Positions 1 through 10,312 of a stretch of 64,000 nt of DNA are shown here, one piece after another (positions within the stretch are counted from its first letter, which is position 1; every line of letters begins with the position of its first letter). The notes beneath the pieces were generated by a model. It was not told the origin of the DNA and made no database searches. It saw nothing but the letters and a program-made list of their open reading frames with translations. Source of the DNA: Collinsella sp. TF05-9AC (GTDB lineage: Bacteria; Actinomycetota; Coriobacteriia; Coriobacteriales; Coriobacteriaceae); NCBI RefSeq assembly GCF_003438495.1, contig NZ_QSSH01000005.1:31573-95572 (forward strand). Reading direction: 5' to 3'. Both the position numbers and the translations under genes were made by a program.

Positions 1-1506
1 TTTGACGAGCAGGGTCACAATATTGCCTTTGGCGGTCGTATTATGGGCGACGGCCAGCCTAAGTACCTCAATACCGCCGAGACGAGCGTGTTTCATAAAA
101 AACGAAACCTCTACGGTTTTAATTGGGCCAAGGAGTTTATCGTCGCGCAGGATACTGCCATCGTGGTGGAGGGCTATACCGACTGCATCGCCTGTTGGGA
201 GGCGGGGATTAAAAACGTTGTCGCTACGCTGGGCACCGCGCTCACGGAGCATCACGTCAAGACGCTCACTCGTTTTGCCAAGCGCATCGTGTATATGTTT
301 GACGGCGATGCCGCCGGTCAAAAGGCTGCTCGCCGTGCGATTCAGTTTATCGAGCAGGATTCTATGGACCTGCGCTGCGTGGTGCTGCCCGACGGTAACG
401 ATCCCATGGAGTTCATCACGGCGCATGGTGGTGAGGCACTGCAGGCGCGCATCGACGCTGCCGAGCCGCTCATGGACTTCGTGTACCGTTCGCTGCAGGA
501 GTCGAGCGATATCACCACGCCGGGCGGTCGCGCCAAGGCGCTGGAGGACGCTCTCACGCTCATCTATCCGCTGCGCGATAGCTATATGATCGATACGTAC
601 TTTATCCAGATTGCCGATCTGCTGGGTTTGGATCTGGAGACGGTGCGTGCGAGCTCGGGCCGTGTGTTTCGCGATGTCGCCAAGCGCGAGGATGCGGAAC
701 GACGTCGTGAGCAGAACTATGAGCGCCAGCGGGCACAGGCTGAGCGGTCCGGTAGCGCGGGCGGTCGGGCGTCTGGTTCGCAGGGGACATCTCGTGGTGC
801 TTGGGCTTCGGGCGCGACTCCGGCCGTAGCGGCGCCGGTCGAGGAAGAACCGTACGACTGCGTCCCGCTCGATGCCTATGGCGCTGCACCAGTGGAGGTC
901 GTTGACGACTTGCCGCCAATCGATGTGCCCGATGGTGTGGGCGCTGTGCCTGTGGCTGATGGTTTGGGCGCACCGGCTGCGGCGGCGCCGATGGTTCTTA
1001 CCGATCTGGAGCGCAAGTCCTTGGCAGGGGAGCGCGAGCTGCTGACCATGCTCACGAGCTATCCCGACCTGTTCCGCACGTATGCCGACCGCATCTGCTC
1101 CATCGAGTGGGTTGACTCACGTCACGAGTCCATCGCGTGGGCCGTTCTGGCAACGCCGCCGGGAACCGATCCTGCAGCCTGCATGGATGCGGCGCGCTCG
1201 GTGTGTCCCGATGCGGCAACGCTTGTGAGCGCCGGGCGCATCTCGGCGACGAGCAAGCACCCCACCGAGACGAACATCGTGTTTATGCTCGATACGCTCG
1301 AGCTCTACACCATCAAGCGCCGCATGCGTGCTGCACAGGCCAAGCTGCGCCAGGACCGTTCCCTCGATGATGAGGCCCGTCGCGCGCTGACCGTTCAGGC
1401 CGCGCAGGATTCGCAGCGTCAACGCGAACTGCAAAAGTCGATCGGCGGCGTGGCGGACCCGTTCCGTTTGATCGGCCTGGAGGCCGCGGGCACCGAACAA
1501 GCCTAG
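1..1506 (+). CDS. dnaG: DNA primase DnaG, 3' part (5' end outside window)
   Basis: Synthesises RNA primers for replication. The reading frame is open from base 1, so the N-terminal zinc ribbon and the start of the polymerase core lie upstream of the window. Visible at once is the end of the primase core (GGRIMGDGQPKYLNT), then the TOPRIM domain with the metal-binding EGYTD (about base 170) and DGDAAG (about base 302) motifs. An Ala/Pro/Gly-rich linker follows (bases about 720-1000), then a helical C-terminal domain of the kind that binds the replicative helicase. It precedes the sigma factor gene by about 110 bases, the classic primase-sigma pairing. Identity is firm; the full length is unknown. 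Confidence 0.95.
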   Translation, partial: FDEQGHNIAFGGRIMGDGQPKYLNTAETSVFHKKRNLYGFNWAKEFIVAQDTAIVVEGYTDCIACWEAGIKNVVATLGTALTEHHVKTLTRFAKRIVYMFDGDAAGQKAARRAIQFIEQDSMDLRCVVLPDGNDPMEFITAHGGEALQARIDAAEPLMDFVYRSLQESSDITTPGGRAKALEDALTLIYPLRDSYMIDTYFIQIADLLGLDLETVRASSGRVFRDVAKREDAERRREQNYERQRAQAERSGSAGGRASGSQGTSRGAWASGATPAVAAPVEEEPYDCVPLDAYGAAPVEVVDDLPPIDVPDGVGAVPVADGLGAPAAAAPMVLTDLERKSLAGERELLTMLTSYPDLFRTYADRICSIEWVDSRHESIAWAVLATPPGTDPAACMDAARSVCPDAATLVSAGRISATSKHPTETNIVFMLDTLELYTIKRRMRAAQAKLRQDRSLDDEARRALTVQAAQDSQRQRELQKSIGGVADPFRLIGLEAAGTEQA

Positions 1507-1616
1507 ATGTTGTGGTCAACCAGCGTATTCTCGCCTATATCCAGTCCTCTTTTTGGGTATAGACGTCAATGTGTGTGCTAAAGTATTGAGTCCTGTGGAC
1601 TATGAAGGGAGAATCT

Positions 1617-2966
<1,350 letters not shown>

Positions 2967-2976
2967 TCAAGCAAGA

Positions 2977-3012
2977 AGCGCCCTCAAGCACATCCGCTTG
3001 AGGGCGCTTTCA
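2977..3012 (+). terminator. Intrinsic terminator after sigA
   Basis: A perfect 13-bp stem (AAGCGCCCTCAAG / CTTGAGGGCGCTT) with a short loop begins ten bases after the sigA stop. The run of T is short (TTT), but the stem is very strong. Confidence 0.8.
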
Positions 3013-3014
3013 TG

Positions 3015-3070
3015 TAGTCGTTGGGGACGTTCTTGAATGACTGGTCGTTTAAGAACGTCCCCAATGACTA
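3015..3070. repeat. Dispersed palindromic repeat, family A, copy 1
   Basis: The left arm TAGTCGTTGGGGACGTTCTT (3015-3034) and the right arm at 3051-3070 are inverted copies with one G/T difference, around a 16-base centre. The same 20-base arm occurs at 30844-30899. No T run follows, so it is not a standard terminator. It sits between the sigA terminator and the tRNA-Asn promoter. Confidence 0.85.
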
Positions 3071-3096
3071 GGTCGGAAAATTTCTTAAAAAAGTTC

Positions 3097-3124
3097 TTGC
3101 CCTGAGCTGATTCGTCCGTATAAT
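3097..3124 (+). promoter_or_regulatory. Promoter of the tRNA-Asn pair
   Basis: -35 TTGCCC (3097-3102) and a consensus -10 TATAAT (3119-3124), with a 16-base spacer, placed about 30 bases before the first mature tRNA end. Confidence 0.7.
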
Positions 3125-3154
3125 AAACTTCGTTGCTTGAGAGCACGCACCTAT

Positions 3155-3229
3155 TCCTCGGTAGCTCAATGGTAGAGCACGCGGCTGTTAACCGCGCTGT
3201 TGTAGGTTCGAGTCCTACCCGGGGAGCCA
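3155..3229 (+). tRNA. tRNA-Asn (GTT), copy 1
   Basis: Complete cloverleaf: acceptor TCCTCGG pairs with CCGGGGA, anticodon stem CGCGG/CCGCG encloses loop CTGTTAA (anticodon GTT), the T arm holds GGTTCGAGTCC, and the 3' CCA is encoded. It is identical to the second copy 108 bases downstream. Confidence 0.97.
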
Positions 3230-3262
3230 GAATTTTTCAGCCCTTTCCGTTGGGCTTTAAAT

Positions 3263-3337
3263 TCCTCGGTAGCTCAATGGTAGAGCACGCGGCTGTTAAC
3301 CGCGCTGTTGTAGGTTCGAGTCCTACCCGGGGAGCCA
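3263..3337 (+). tRNA. tRNA-Asn (GTT), copy 2
   Basis: Identical in sequence to the tRNA at 3155-3229, with encoded CCA. Only 33 bases separate the two, with no promoter in between, so both should come from one precursor. Confidence 0.97.
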
Positions 3338-3343
3338 GGTTGT

Positions 3344-3373
3344 AAAACCCGTCGCTTATGCGGCGGGTTTTTT
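3344..3373 (+). terminator. Intrinsic terminator of the tRNA-Asn unit
   Basis: Stem AAACCCGTCGC / GCGGCGGGTTT with a TTAT loop and a run of six T, ending the tRNA transcript. Confidence 0.85.
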
Positions 3374-3531
3374 CATGTCGCGGTCGCCGTTCGCGAACGT
3401 TACCATATCAACATTTCGTGTCGAGGATGTAATCCCGCGACCCACCACCTCAACACGGCGCGCTCGTTGTAGAATATTGCAATGATTGCTCCCACGACAT
3501 GGTGCCGCGAGCACCAGATAAGGAGATTCTT

Positions 3532-3888
3532 GTGTCTGAGACCATTAACGGCAGCCTGAGCGTCTCGAACGACGTTATTGCCGATATTGCCGGTTATGCC
3601 GCGATGACGTGCTATGGCGTCGTCGGTATGGCTGAGCAGCTCCAGGGCGCCGAGAGCGTGCGCCTGCTTGCCGGTCAGCGCCTCCGCAAGGGCGTGCTTG
3701 TCTCCGCCGACGAGAACGGCCTTACGGTCGATCTTCACGTCGTGCTCGAGAACGGCGTCAACATGAAGTCCGTCTGCCACAATCTTTCGAGTTCCGTTGC
3801 CTTCACTCTGCAGGAGGTCGCCCAGATCGATCCCGCTAGCCTTAAGATCGGCATCCACATCGACGCGCTCAAGAGCCGTCTGAACTAG
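3532..3888 (+). CDS. Asp23/Gls24 family envelope stress protein
   Basis: A 118-residue Asp23/Gls24-family protein. Members are small alkaline-shock or envelope-stress proteins; their biochemical role is poorly defined. The core reads NDVIADIAGYAAMTCYGVVG near the N-terminus, a conserved VDLHVVLENGVN strand, and a C-terminal IGIHIDALK segment. I chose the GTG at 3532 because AAGGAG lies 7-12 bases upstream; the frame stays open to 3499 without a ribosome binding site. It precedes the DhaL-type kinase gene by 27 bases, a pairing common in Gram-positive bacteria, so the two are probably co-transcribed. A second paralogue lies at 49559-49921. Confidence 0.85.
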   Translation: MSETINGSLSVSNDVIADIAGYAAMTCYGVVGMAEQLQGAESVRLLAGQRLRKGVLVSADENGLTVDLHVVLENGVNMKSVCHNLSSSVAFTLQEVAQIDPASLKIGIHIDALKSRLN

Positions 3889-3915
3889 CATCCGAAAACG
3901 GAGATTCAAATACCC

Positions 3916-5577
3916 ATGATTGCAAAGACCATTCGCACCTGTTTTCCGATCGCTGCGGCTGCCGTTTCCGACAAGGCCGAGGAGATCAACAAGCTCAACG
4001 TCTTCCCCGTACCCGATGGCGATACCGGCACCAACATGTCGCTCACGCTCGCCTCGGTGACCAAGGAGCTTTCCGCCCTTCCTGCCGATGCCGACATGGA
4101 GGCCATCGCAGGCGCCATCACCCACGGCTCCCTTATGGGCGCCCGCGGTAACTCCGGCGTCATCACCTCGCAGATTCTGCGCGGCGTGGCCGAGGGCCTT
4201 GTCTCTGCCGATGAGCCCATTACGTCCGCCAACATTGCCTTCGCCTTCCGTCGCGCCGTCAAGGTCGCCTTCCAGGCTGTCCGCAAGCCCATCGAGGGCA
4301 CGATCCTCACGGTCCTGCGCGATGTCTCGACCAAGGCCGATGAGTGCGAGAAGAAGAAGTTCTCGGCTGAGGATGCGCTCGATGCCATCGTCGTTGAGGC
4401 GTACCAGTCCGTCGCCCGCACACCCGATCTGTTGCCCGTTCTGAAGGAGAACGGCGTGGTCGACTCCGGCGCCTTTGGCTTCGCCATCTTCCTTGAGAAC
4501 TTTGTGGCTGCAGCACTTGGCCGCAGTACCGTTGTCGAGGATTTCTCCGCCACGTTTGATTCCGCTGGCTCTGCCCGCGACGCGGCCCTTGGTCGCGTTG
4601 AGATCGAGGCCAACGACGATTGGGAGGGCTCGGAGTTCCGCTACTGCAACGAGTTCCTGTTTAAGGCCGACGCCCCGTTTGACGAGGACGAGTGCCTTAA
4701 GTTCCTGGGTTCCATGGGCGATTGCGAGCTACTCGTGGGCGCCTATCCCGACTACAAGATCCATGTGCACTCCAACACCCCCAACCTGGTGCTCGAGCAC
4801 ATGCTGCAGCTCGGTCAGATCTATGAGGTCTTTATCCACAACATGGAGATGGAGGCCCACGACCGTACCGCCAAGATCCACGAGGATCAGGAAAAGGCCG
4901 CCGAGCCCGCCAAGGCGCTGGGCTTTGTCGCCGTTGCCGCCGGTTCCGGCGAGGCCGACATCCTCAAGTCCCTCGGCGTCGACGTGATCGTGTCCGGTGG
5001 CCAGACTATGAATCCCTCGACCGCCGACCTGCTGGGCGCGGTGGACCAGGTCAACGCGACCTCGGTCATCATCTTGCCCAACAACGGCAACATCCGCATG
5101 GCCGCTGAGGCTGCTGCCTCAGCCTGCACCGACAAGAAGGTCGCCGTCGTTCCCACCAAGACCGTCCCGCAGGCCTTCTCCGCGCTGTTCGCGGTCCTGC
5201 CCGATTCCGAGCTCGAGGATGCCGTCGCCGCCATGGTCGACGCCATCAGCGAGGTCCGCGATGGCGAGGTCACCCGCGCCGTGCGCGACTCCAGTGCCTC
5301 TGACGGTTCTCCGATTCACTCCGGTGACGTCATGGGTATCATCGCCGGCTCCATCGACGTGGTCGGCTCCGACGTGAAGCAGGTCACGCTCGACTGCATC
5401 AACCGCATGCAGGAGGAAGAGGAGGGCGACGCGCTGACGATTCTGGCCGGCGAGGAGCTGTCCGATGAGGCCTTCCAGGAGATCGTCGACGCTATCGAGG
5501 AGGCTCAGCCCGATCTGGAGATTGACGCCCATCGTGGCGAGCAGCCGCTCTATCCCGTGATCTTCTCGATCGAGTAG
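3916..5577 (+). CDS. fakA: DhaL (DAK2) domain kinase, FakA/YloV family
   Basis: A 553-residue protein of the YloV/FakA family. FakA phosphorylates fatty acids bound to a FakB (DegV-type) partner, feeding exogenous fatty acids into phospholipid synthesis. The N-terminal DhaL domain (about residues 1-195) shows the metal/nucleotide motif NKLNVFPVPDGDTGTNM and the glycine-rich GSLMGARGNSGVI. A middle domain and a DegV-like C-terminal region ending HRGEQPLYPVIFSIE follow, as in full-length family members. No FakB gene is in the window. The link to lipid metabolism is family knowledge; plsX and acpP lie 5 kb downstream. Confidence 0.85.
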   Translation: MIAKTIRTCFPIAAAAVSDKAEEINKLNVFPVPDGDTGTNMSLTLASVTKELSALPADADMEAIAGAITHGSLMGARGNSGVITSQILRGVAEGLVSADEPITSANIAFAFRRAVKVAFQAVRKPIEGTILTVLRDVSTKADECEKKKFSAEDALDAIVVEAYQSVARTPDLLPVLKENGVVDSGAFGFAIFLENFVAAALGRSTVVEDFSATFDSAGSARDAALGRVEIEANDDWEGSEFRYCNEFLFKADAPFDEDECLKFLGSMGDCELLVGAYPDYKIHVHSNTPNLVLEHMLQLGQIYEVFIHNMEMEAHDRTAKIHEDQEKAAEPAKALGFVAVAAGSGEADILKSLGVDVIVSGGQTMNPSTADLLGAVDQVNATSVIILPNNGNIRMAAEAAASACTDKKVAVVPTKTVPQAFSALFAVLPDSELEDAVAAMVDAISEVRDGEVTRAVRDSSASDGSPIHSGDVMGIIAGSIDVVGSDVKQVTLDCINRMQEEEEGDALTILAGEELSDEAFQEIVDAIEEAQPDLEIDAHRGEQPLYPVIFSIE

Positions 5578-5587
5578 GCAACTGCCC

Positions 5588-7765
5588 ATGTCCGAGCTGT
5601 GCTCCGTGCCGCGCGTCTCGGAGCGCTTTGCCCAGAGCAATGCGCTCGACGAGGATATCGCGCGACTCAAATATGTTTCGGGTAAACGTGAGGAGGCCCT
5701 TCGCCGTCTGGGAATTCGGACGGTGGGGGACCTCCTTCTCCATATCCCTCATCGATACCTCGACTTTACCCGTTCGTGGTCCATCGAGATGGCGCCCATC
5801 GGTACCGTGTGCACCATCATCGCCACGGTCGACCGCATCGTCCAAAAGCAGCCGCGTCCGCGCATGCAGGTGACCGAGGTATCGCTGGTGGACGAGACGG
5901 GCGTGTTGCAGGTCGCCTTTTTCCGCCAGCCCTGGATTGCCCAGCAGCTTAAGCAGGGCGACCGCCTGGCCGTGATGGGCAAGGTCGAGTTTGCCTACGG
6001 CTTTAAGCAGATGGCCTCGCCCCACTTTGAAAAGCTCGAGGACGGGCGCGCCGCAGGCACCATTCTGCCGGTCCATTACGTGAGCGATGGCGTGAGCCAG
6101 GCGTGGATGCGCCGCATCGTAAGCGGCGCGCTCGAGGTCGTCGGCAATCCGTTCGATCCGATTCCCGCGCCGCTGCGCGCAAAGCGGAAGCTCATGAGCA
6201 ATGCCCGCGCGTTGCGTTCGATCCACTTTCCCTCGAGCATGGCTGAGCGCGACATCGCACGCCGGCGTCTTGCCTACGAGGAGTGCCTCTACCTGCAGCT
6301 GGCGCTGCGTCTGCGCAACGACGGCGGCCTGGTCGATGTGGTGCCCTATGCCCACACTGCGGGCGAGCATCTGGGCGCGCTTAAACAGGCCCTTCCGTTT
6401 TCGCTGAGCGACGAGCAGGAGGCCGCATTCCAAGACATCCTGCATGACATGTGCGATGGCGGGCGCGTGATGAACCGTCTGCTGCTGGGCGATGTCGGTA
6501 CCGGTAAGACCGCCGTTGCCGCCTGCGCGCTGGCTGTGGCTGCCGATAGCGGCACGCAGGCCTGCGTTATGGCGCCCACGGGCGTGCTGGCGCGCCAATA
6601 TGCCGATAAGACCGGCCCTCTGCTCTCGCAGGCCGGCATGTCCTGGGCGCTTCTGACGGGCGCCACGCCGGCCGCAGAGCGCGAGCGCATCCATGCCCAG
6701 CTGGAATCGGGCGAGCTTGACGTGCTCTTTGGCACCCATGCGGTGCTTTCGGATAACGTTGCGTTCAAGCATCTGTCGCTTGTTGTCATCGACGAGCAGC
6801 ACCGCTTTGGCGTTGGCCAGCGCAACGCCCTACGCGCGAAGGGCCCCGGTGCCGATCTGCTCGTTATGACGGCAACGCCCATCCCGCGTACGCTGGCGCT
6901 TTCGGTCTACGGCGATCTGGATACGAGCATCATCCGCCATCGGCCCGTCCCTGGCGCTGGCGTGTCGACACGCGTGCTCACCGAGTCGAGCCGCGACCTC
7001 GCCTATGGCGCCATCCGTGAGGCGCATGAAAAGGGTCAGCAGGCCTACGTGATTTGCCCGCTCGTTGAGCCGAGTGACTCGGCCGATGAGCTGGAAGACG
7101 TGCCCGGTATTGCCCGCGACGACGAGGGCCGCGTAACCGTCCCCGTGCCGCTGCACGATACGGCAACCGAGCTCGACCGCCTGCGTCTGGCGTTGCCGGG
7201 GCTTGCCATCGAGCGCCTTCACGGCCGCATGCCAGCCGGGGAGAAGGATCGGGTCATCGATGCCTTCAAGCGTGGCGAGATCGACGTGCTCGTCTCGACT
7301 ACGGTGGTCGAGGTGGGCGTCGACGTGCCTAACGCCACCGTTATGGTCATCGAGAACGGCGAGCGCTTTGGCTTGGCGGCTCTGCACCAGCTGCGCGGCC
7401 GCGTGGGCCGTGGCAGCGTGTCGGGCACCTGCCTGGTCATGACGCACTCCAAGGGCAACGGCGGCGCATCGGCGGCGCAAGATCGTCTGCAATCGCTCGA
7501 AAAGACCTCGGACGGCTTTACACTCGCCCAGATGGACCTGCGTCTGCGTCACGAGGGCGAAATCCTGGGGTACCGCCAGCACGGCGGCGTGACCCTGCGC
7601 TTTGTCGACCTGGATGCCGACGAGGAACTGATCGAGTGGGCCCATTTGGACGCGGTCGAGCTCTTGCGGTATGCTAGCGCCCTTGACTCCGTGGCGACGC
7701 GCCCCTTGCGCGACGCGGTCGCCATGCGTTATCGACATATCTTTAAGGAGGTCAGCGGAGGATGA
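5588..7765 (+). CDS. recG: ATP-dependent DNA helicase RecG
   Basis: Remodels stalled replication forks and Holliday junctions. 725 residues, within the family range. The N-terminal wedge/OB domain (about 60-160) is followed by helicase domain 1 with Walker A GDVGTGKTA, the DEXH-type box VVIDEQHRFGVGQR and motif III MTATPIPRTLAL, then helicase domain 2 with HGRMPAGEKDRV, VSTTVVEVGVDVPNA and LHQLRGRVGRG, and the RecG C-terminal segment. The start ATG is ten bases after the fakA stop, without a strong Shine-Dalgarno. The stop overlaps the rsmD start by four bases. Confidence 0.95.
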   Translation: MSELCSVPRVSERFAQSNALDEDIARLKYVSGKREEALRRLGIRTVGDLLLHIPHRYLDFTRSWSIEMAPIGTVCTIIATVDRIVQKQPRPRMQVTEVSLVDETGVLQVAFFRQPWIAQQLKQGDRLAVMGKVEFAYGFKQMASPHFEKLEDGRAAGTILPVHYVSDGVSQAWMRRIVSGALEVVGNPFDPIPAPLRAKRKLMSNARALRSIHFPSSMAERDIARRRLAYEECLYLQLALRLRNDGGLVDVVPYAHTAGEHLGALKQALPFSLSDEQEAAFQDILHDMCDGGRVMNRLLLGDVGTGKTAVAACALAVAADSGTQACVMAPTGVLARQYADKTGPLLSQAGMSWALLTGATPAAERERIHAQLESGELDVLFGTHAVLSDNVAFKHLSLVVIDEQHRFGVGQRNALRAKGPGADLLVMTATPIPRTLALSVYGDLDTSIIRHRPVPGAGVSTRVLTESSRDLAYGAIREAHEKGQQAYVICPLVEPSDSADELEDVPGIARDDEGRVTVPVPLHDTATELDRLRLALPGLAIERLHGRMPAGEKDRVIDAFKRGEIDVLVSTTVVEVGVDVPNATVMVIENGERFGLAALHQLRGRVGRGSVSGTCLVMTHSKGNGGASAAQDRLQSLEKTSDGFTLAQMDLRLRHEGEILGYRQHGGVTLRFVDLDADEELIEWAHLDAVELLRYASALDSVATRPLRDAVAMRYRHIFKEVSGG

Positions 7766-8418
7766 GAATCATCGGCGGCGAATGGCGCGGTCGTAAGATC
7801 GAGGAGCCCCGTGGTCGCGATGTCACCCGCCCCACGACTGATCGCGTGCGCGAGGCGTGCGCATCTATGGTCATGTCGGCATTCGATTTCGATCTGGACG
7901 AGGTCCGTGTGCTGGACGCCTTTGGCGGGTCCGGTGCCTTAGGGTTAGAGATGCTCTCTCGTGGGGCCCGCTCGCTCACGACGTTTGAGATCGATCGCAA
8001 CGCCGCGCGGCTCATTACCAAGAATATCGAGTCGCTCTGCCGTGACCGTGCGCGTTGGCGCGTGGTCACGGGCGACATGCTGGCGAGTGCCTCGCGCGGT
8101 CGTGTACCGGGCGGCCCCTTTGATCTGGTCCTGCTCGACCCGCCCTATGCTTTTGGTGCCGAGCCGGTCGAGGAACTGCTGCAGAACCTGGCTCAGCAGG
8201 GTCTGCTTGCACCTGGCGCTTTTGCCCTGTTTGAGCATGCCGCCGCCGATGCGGGCGCGCATCCGGTAGGCTTTGAGACTGTACGTGAGAAGCGCTACGG
8301 CATTACCTCGGTCGACCTGCTCCGTTGGGTCGGCGATGACGACGGTGAGGGCGATAGTGCCGTCACCGATGCTGATAACAACGATGCCACGACGTTTCAG
8401 GAGGACGCCCATGAATGA
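7762..8418 (+). CDS. rsmD: 16S rRNA (guanine966-N2)-methyltransferase RsmD
   Basis: SAM-dependent methylation of G966 in 16S rRNA. 218 residues. The N-terminal GEWRGRKIEEPRGRDVTRPTTDRVREA and the SAM-binding DAFGGSGALGLEMLSRGA are typical, and the catalytic DPPY motif is seen at LVLLDPPYAFG. The C-terminus has an acidic extension (GDDDGEGDSAVTDADNNDA) beyond the usual fold. ATGA overlap with recG and an 8-base overlap with coaD indicate translational coupling; rsmD-coaD adjacency is widespread. Confidence 0.94.
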   Translation: MRIIGGEWRGRKIEEPRGRDVTRPTTDRVREACASMVMSAFDFDLDEVRVLDAFGGSGALGLEMLSRGARSLTTFEIDRNAARLITKNIESLCRDRARWRVVTGDMLASASRGRVPGGPFDLVLLDPPYAFGAEPVEELLQNLAQQGLLAPGAFALFEHAAADAGAHPVGFETVREKRYGITSVDLLRWVGDDDGEGDSAVTDADNNDATTFQEDAHE

Positions 8419-8908
8419 CACCATCAACCGCGTGATCGTCCCGGGCACCTTTGATCCCATCACGTTTGGCCATATCGATGTGATCCGCCGCGCCCGACGC
8501 ATCTTTCCCAGCGTGATCGTCGCTGTTGCCGAGTCGCAGGGTAAAAACGGTGTGGGCACCACGTTTATGCTCGATGAGCGCGTGGCGCTGGCCCGCGAGG
8601 CGCTCGGTGATATCGACGGCGTCGAGGTCCTGCCCTTTACCGGCCTCTTGGTCGACTTCGCTCGTGAGCAGGGGGCGGGGGCCGTGGTCAAGGGTCTGCG
8701 CGCCATGACCGACTTTGAGTATGAGCTGCAGCAGGCCGACCTTAACTATCGCCTGGATAGTGAGCTGGAGTCCATCTTTGTCATGAGTGCGCCGCAGTAC
8801 GGCTATATCTCGAGCTCGGTCGTTCGCCAGATCGCCTCGCTCGGCAGTGACGTATCGACGTTTGTCCCGTCCAACGTGGTCGAAGCGCTCAAACATCGCT
8901 TTTCGTGA
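8411..8908 (+). CDS. coaD: Phosphopantetheine adenylyltransferase CoaD
   Basis: Penultimate step of coenzyme A synthesis: 4'-phosphopantetheine plus ATP gives dephospho-CoA. 165 residues. Nucleotidyltransferase signature PGTFDPITFGHIDVI at the N-terminus, substrate residues in the KGLRAMTDFEYELQQADLN block, and the C-terminal ISSSVVRQIASLG motif. The ATG at 8411 has CAGGAGG a few bases upstream inside rsmD; the frame remains open further upstream but has no family match there. Confidence 0.95.
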   Translation: MNDTINRVIVPGTFDPITFGHIDVIRRARRIFPSVIVAVAESQGKNGVGTTFMLDERVALAREALGDIDGVEVLPFTGLLVDFAREQGAGAVVKGLRAMTDFEYELQQADLNYRLDSELESIFVMSAPQYGYISSSVVRQIASLGSDVSTFVPSNVVEALKHRFS

Positions 8909-8976
8909 CGTTTCTTATTGCCTGGTGGCATGTGGTAAACTAGCACGATGATATGTTACCTATGAAAGGAGACCGG

Positions 8977-9474
8977 ATGCCGGGCGAGAATTTTCCTGGC
9001 GATAGGATCGTCAGCTTGGTCGATGAGCTCGAAGGGCTGATCGAGGAAGCCAAGCCGCCTTTCGGCAAGAACGCTCAGTTCAAGGTCATCGACGCCGACG
9101 TGTTCTTCAACATCCTCGACGAGATCCGCATGAGCTATCCCGAGGAGTGGCAGAAGTCCCGCCGTATCCTTAAGGAGCGCGAGGAGCTTATGGCTTCCGC
9201 CGCCGCTCAGGCCGATTCCATCATCGCCGACGCTCAGCAGCAGGCCCTCACCATTGCCGGTGAGCAGGAGATCGTCCGCCTTGCGCAGCAGCAGGCCGAC
9301 GACATCCGCGATCGTGCCCAGCAGTACGAGCGCGAGACGCGTTATGCTGCCGAGGACTACGCAGAGCAGGTCTTTACGCACCTGGAGGAGAACCTCAAGA
9401 GCCTGACCGGCACCGTTACCCGTTGCCGTCAGCAGCTCAACGAGGGTGCCGCCCAGCAGAATGGTCAGTGGTAA
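8977..9474 (+). CDS. Coiled-coil, ATP-synthase-B/DivIVA-like protein of unknown role
   Basis: 165 residues, mostly predicted helix. The first 60 residues (NFPGDRIVSLVDELEGLIEEAKPPFGK) resemble small H-type or DivIVA-like proteins. A long Ala/Gln/Glu-rich coiled coil follows (about 70-150), resembling the stalk of ATP synthase subunit b. There is no signal peptide or membrane segment. I chose the ATG at 8977 because GAAAGGAGA lies just upstream. The stop overlaps the start of the next gene (TAATG), so the protein is co-made with YceD. A scaffold or envelope role is only a guess. Confidence 0.7.
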   Translation: MPGENFPGDRIVSLVDELEGLIEEAKPPFGKNAQFKVIDADVFFNILDEIRMSYPEEWQKSRRILKEREELMASAAAQADSIIADAQQQALTIAGEQEIVRLAQQQADDIRDRAQQYERETRYAAEDYAEQVFTHLEENLKSLTGTVTRCRQQLNEGAAQQNGQW

Positions 9475-10028
9475 TGGCTGAGTTCCCGAGCGTTACCGTC
9501 GATCTTTCCGAGCAGCTCGAGTTTCCTGGAGATTCGTATCCGCTGACCGGTAAGGTCGATGTCGCCACCTACACGGTGGGCGAGAAGGAGTACCAGCTAC
9601 AGGACGGCATCGACTACGACGTTGTCTTTACCAATGCCGGTACCGGTGTCTTGCTCACGGGCATGGTTCGCGCGCACGCCACCGGCGAGTGCGACCGTTG
9701 CCTGGAGCCCGCCTCGTTTGATATCGCCGGCGAGATCGAGGAGTTCTACCTCTTTGAGGAGCCCGAGGATCCCGAGGCCTACGAGGACGGCTACGAGCTC
9801 CTGGGTGAGGACCGTATCGTTGATCTGGGTGAGCCTATCAATGACGCGGTCGTTATGGACACGCCGTTTGTGGTGCTCTGCAAGCCCGATTGCCGTGGTC
9901 TGTGCCCCACATGCGGTTGCAATCTCAACGTCGAGCAATGCGATTGCGCCGCCCAGGCAGAGGCAGAATGGGCCGCTGCCACGGAAAATCCATTTGCAGC
10001 ATTGAAGAATCTCAAGCTTGATGAGTAA
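9474..10028 (+). CDS. yceD: YceD family protein (DUF177), 23S rRNA accumulation protein
   Basis: 184 residues. DUF177 proteins are commonly encoded before rpmF, as here, and the family has been linked to 23S rRNA accumulation. The sequence has the beta-rich N-terminal part, the GECDRCLEPA motif and the C-terminal LCKPDCRGLCPTCGCNLN cysteine cluster, which looks metal-binding. Its ATG shares a base with the upstream stop. rpmF follows after 64 bases. Confidence 0.9.
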   Translation: MAEFPSVTVDLSEQLEFPGDSYPLTGKVDVATYTVGEKEYQLQDGIDYDVVFTNAGTGVLLTGMVRAHATGECDRCLEPASFDIAGEIEEFYLFEEPEDPEAYEDGYELLGEDRIVDLGEPINDAVVMDTPFVVLCKPDCRGLCPTCGCNLNVEQCDCAAQAEAEWAAATENPFAALKNLKLDE

Positions 10029-10092
10029 AACTGTGGTAGTATCGCTACTTGCGCGTAATCGCCACACTGGATAGTTCATAAGGAAGGTCACT

Positions 10093-10272
10093 ATGCCCGT
10101 ACCTAAACAAAAGCAGGGTCGTATCCGCACTCACACCCGTCGTTCCGCCAACATGAAGATCTCGGCTGCGGCTCAGTCCACGTGCCCCCGTTGCGGTGCT
10201 GTCAAGCTCCCGCATCACGTGTGCCCCAGCTGCGGTTTCTACAAGGACCGCGAGGTTATCGTTACCGAGTAA
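10093..10272 (+). CDS. rpmF: 50S ribosomal protein L32
   Basis: 59 residues. It begins MPVPKQKQGRIRTHTRRSAN, and the four-cysteine zinc ribbon is intact (CPRCGAVKLPHHVCPSCG), so it is the zinc-containing form. A Shine-Dalgarno AAGGAAGG lies upstream of the ATG. Confidence 0.96.
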   Translation: MPVPKQKQGRIRTHTRRSANMKISAAAQSTCPRCGAVKLPHHVCPSCGFYKDREVIVTE

Positions 10273-10312
10273 CGGTATACTCTGGATGCGATGCCGTTCC
10301 AAATGGAACCAC

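Noticed and set aside
3155..3337. Tandem tRNA-Asn genes as a possible integration (att) site
   Set aside because: The second copy is a full functional tRNA, not a 3' fragment, and no integrase or foreign genes follow.
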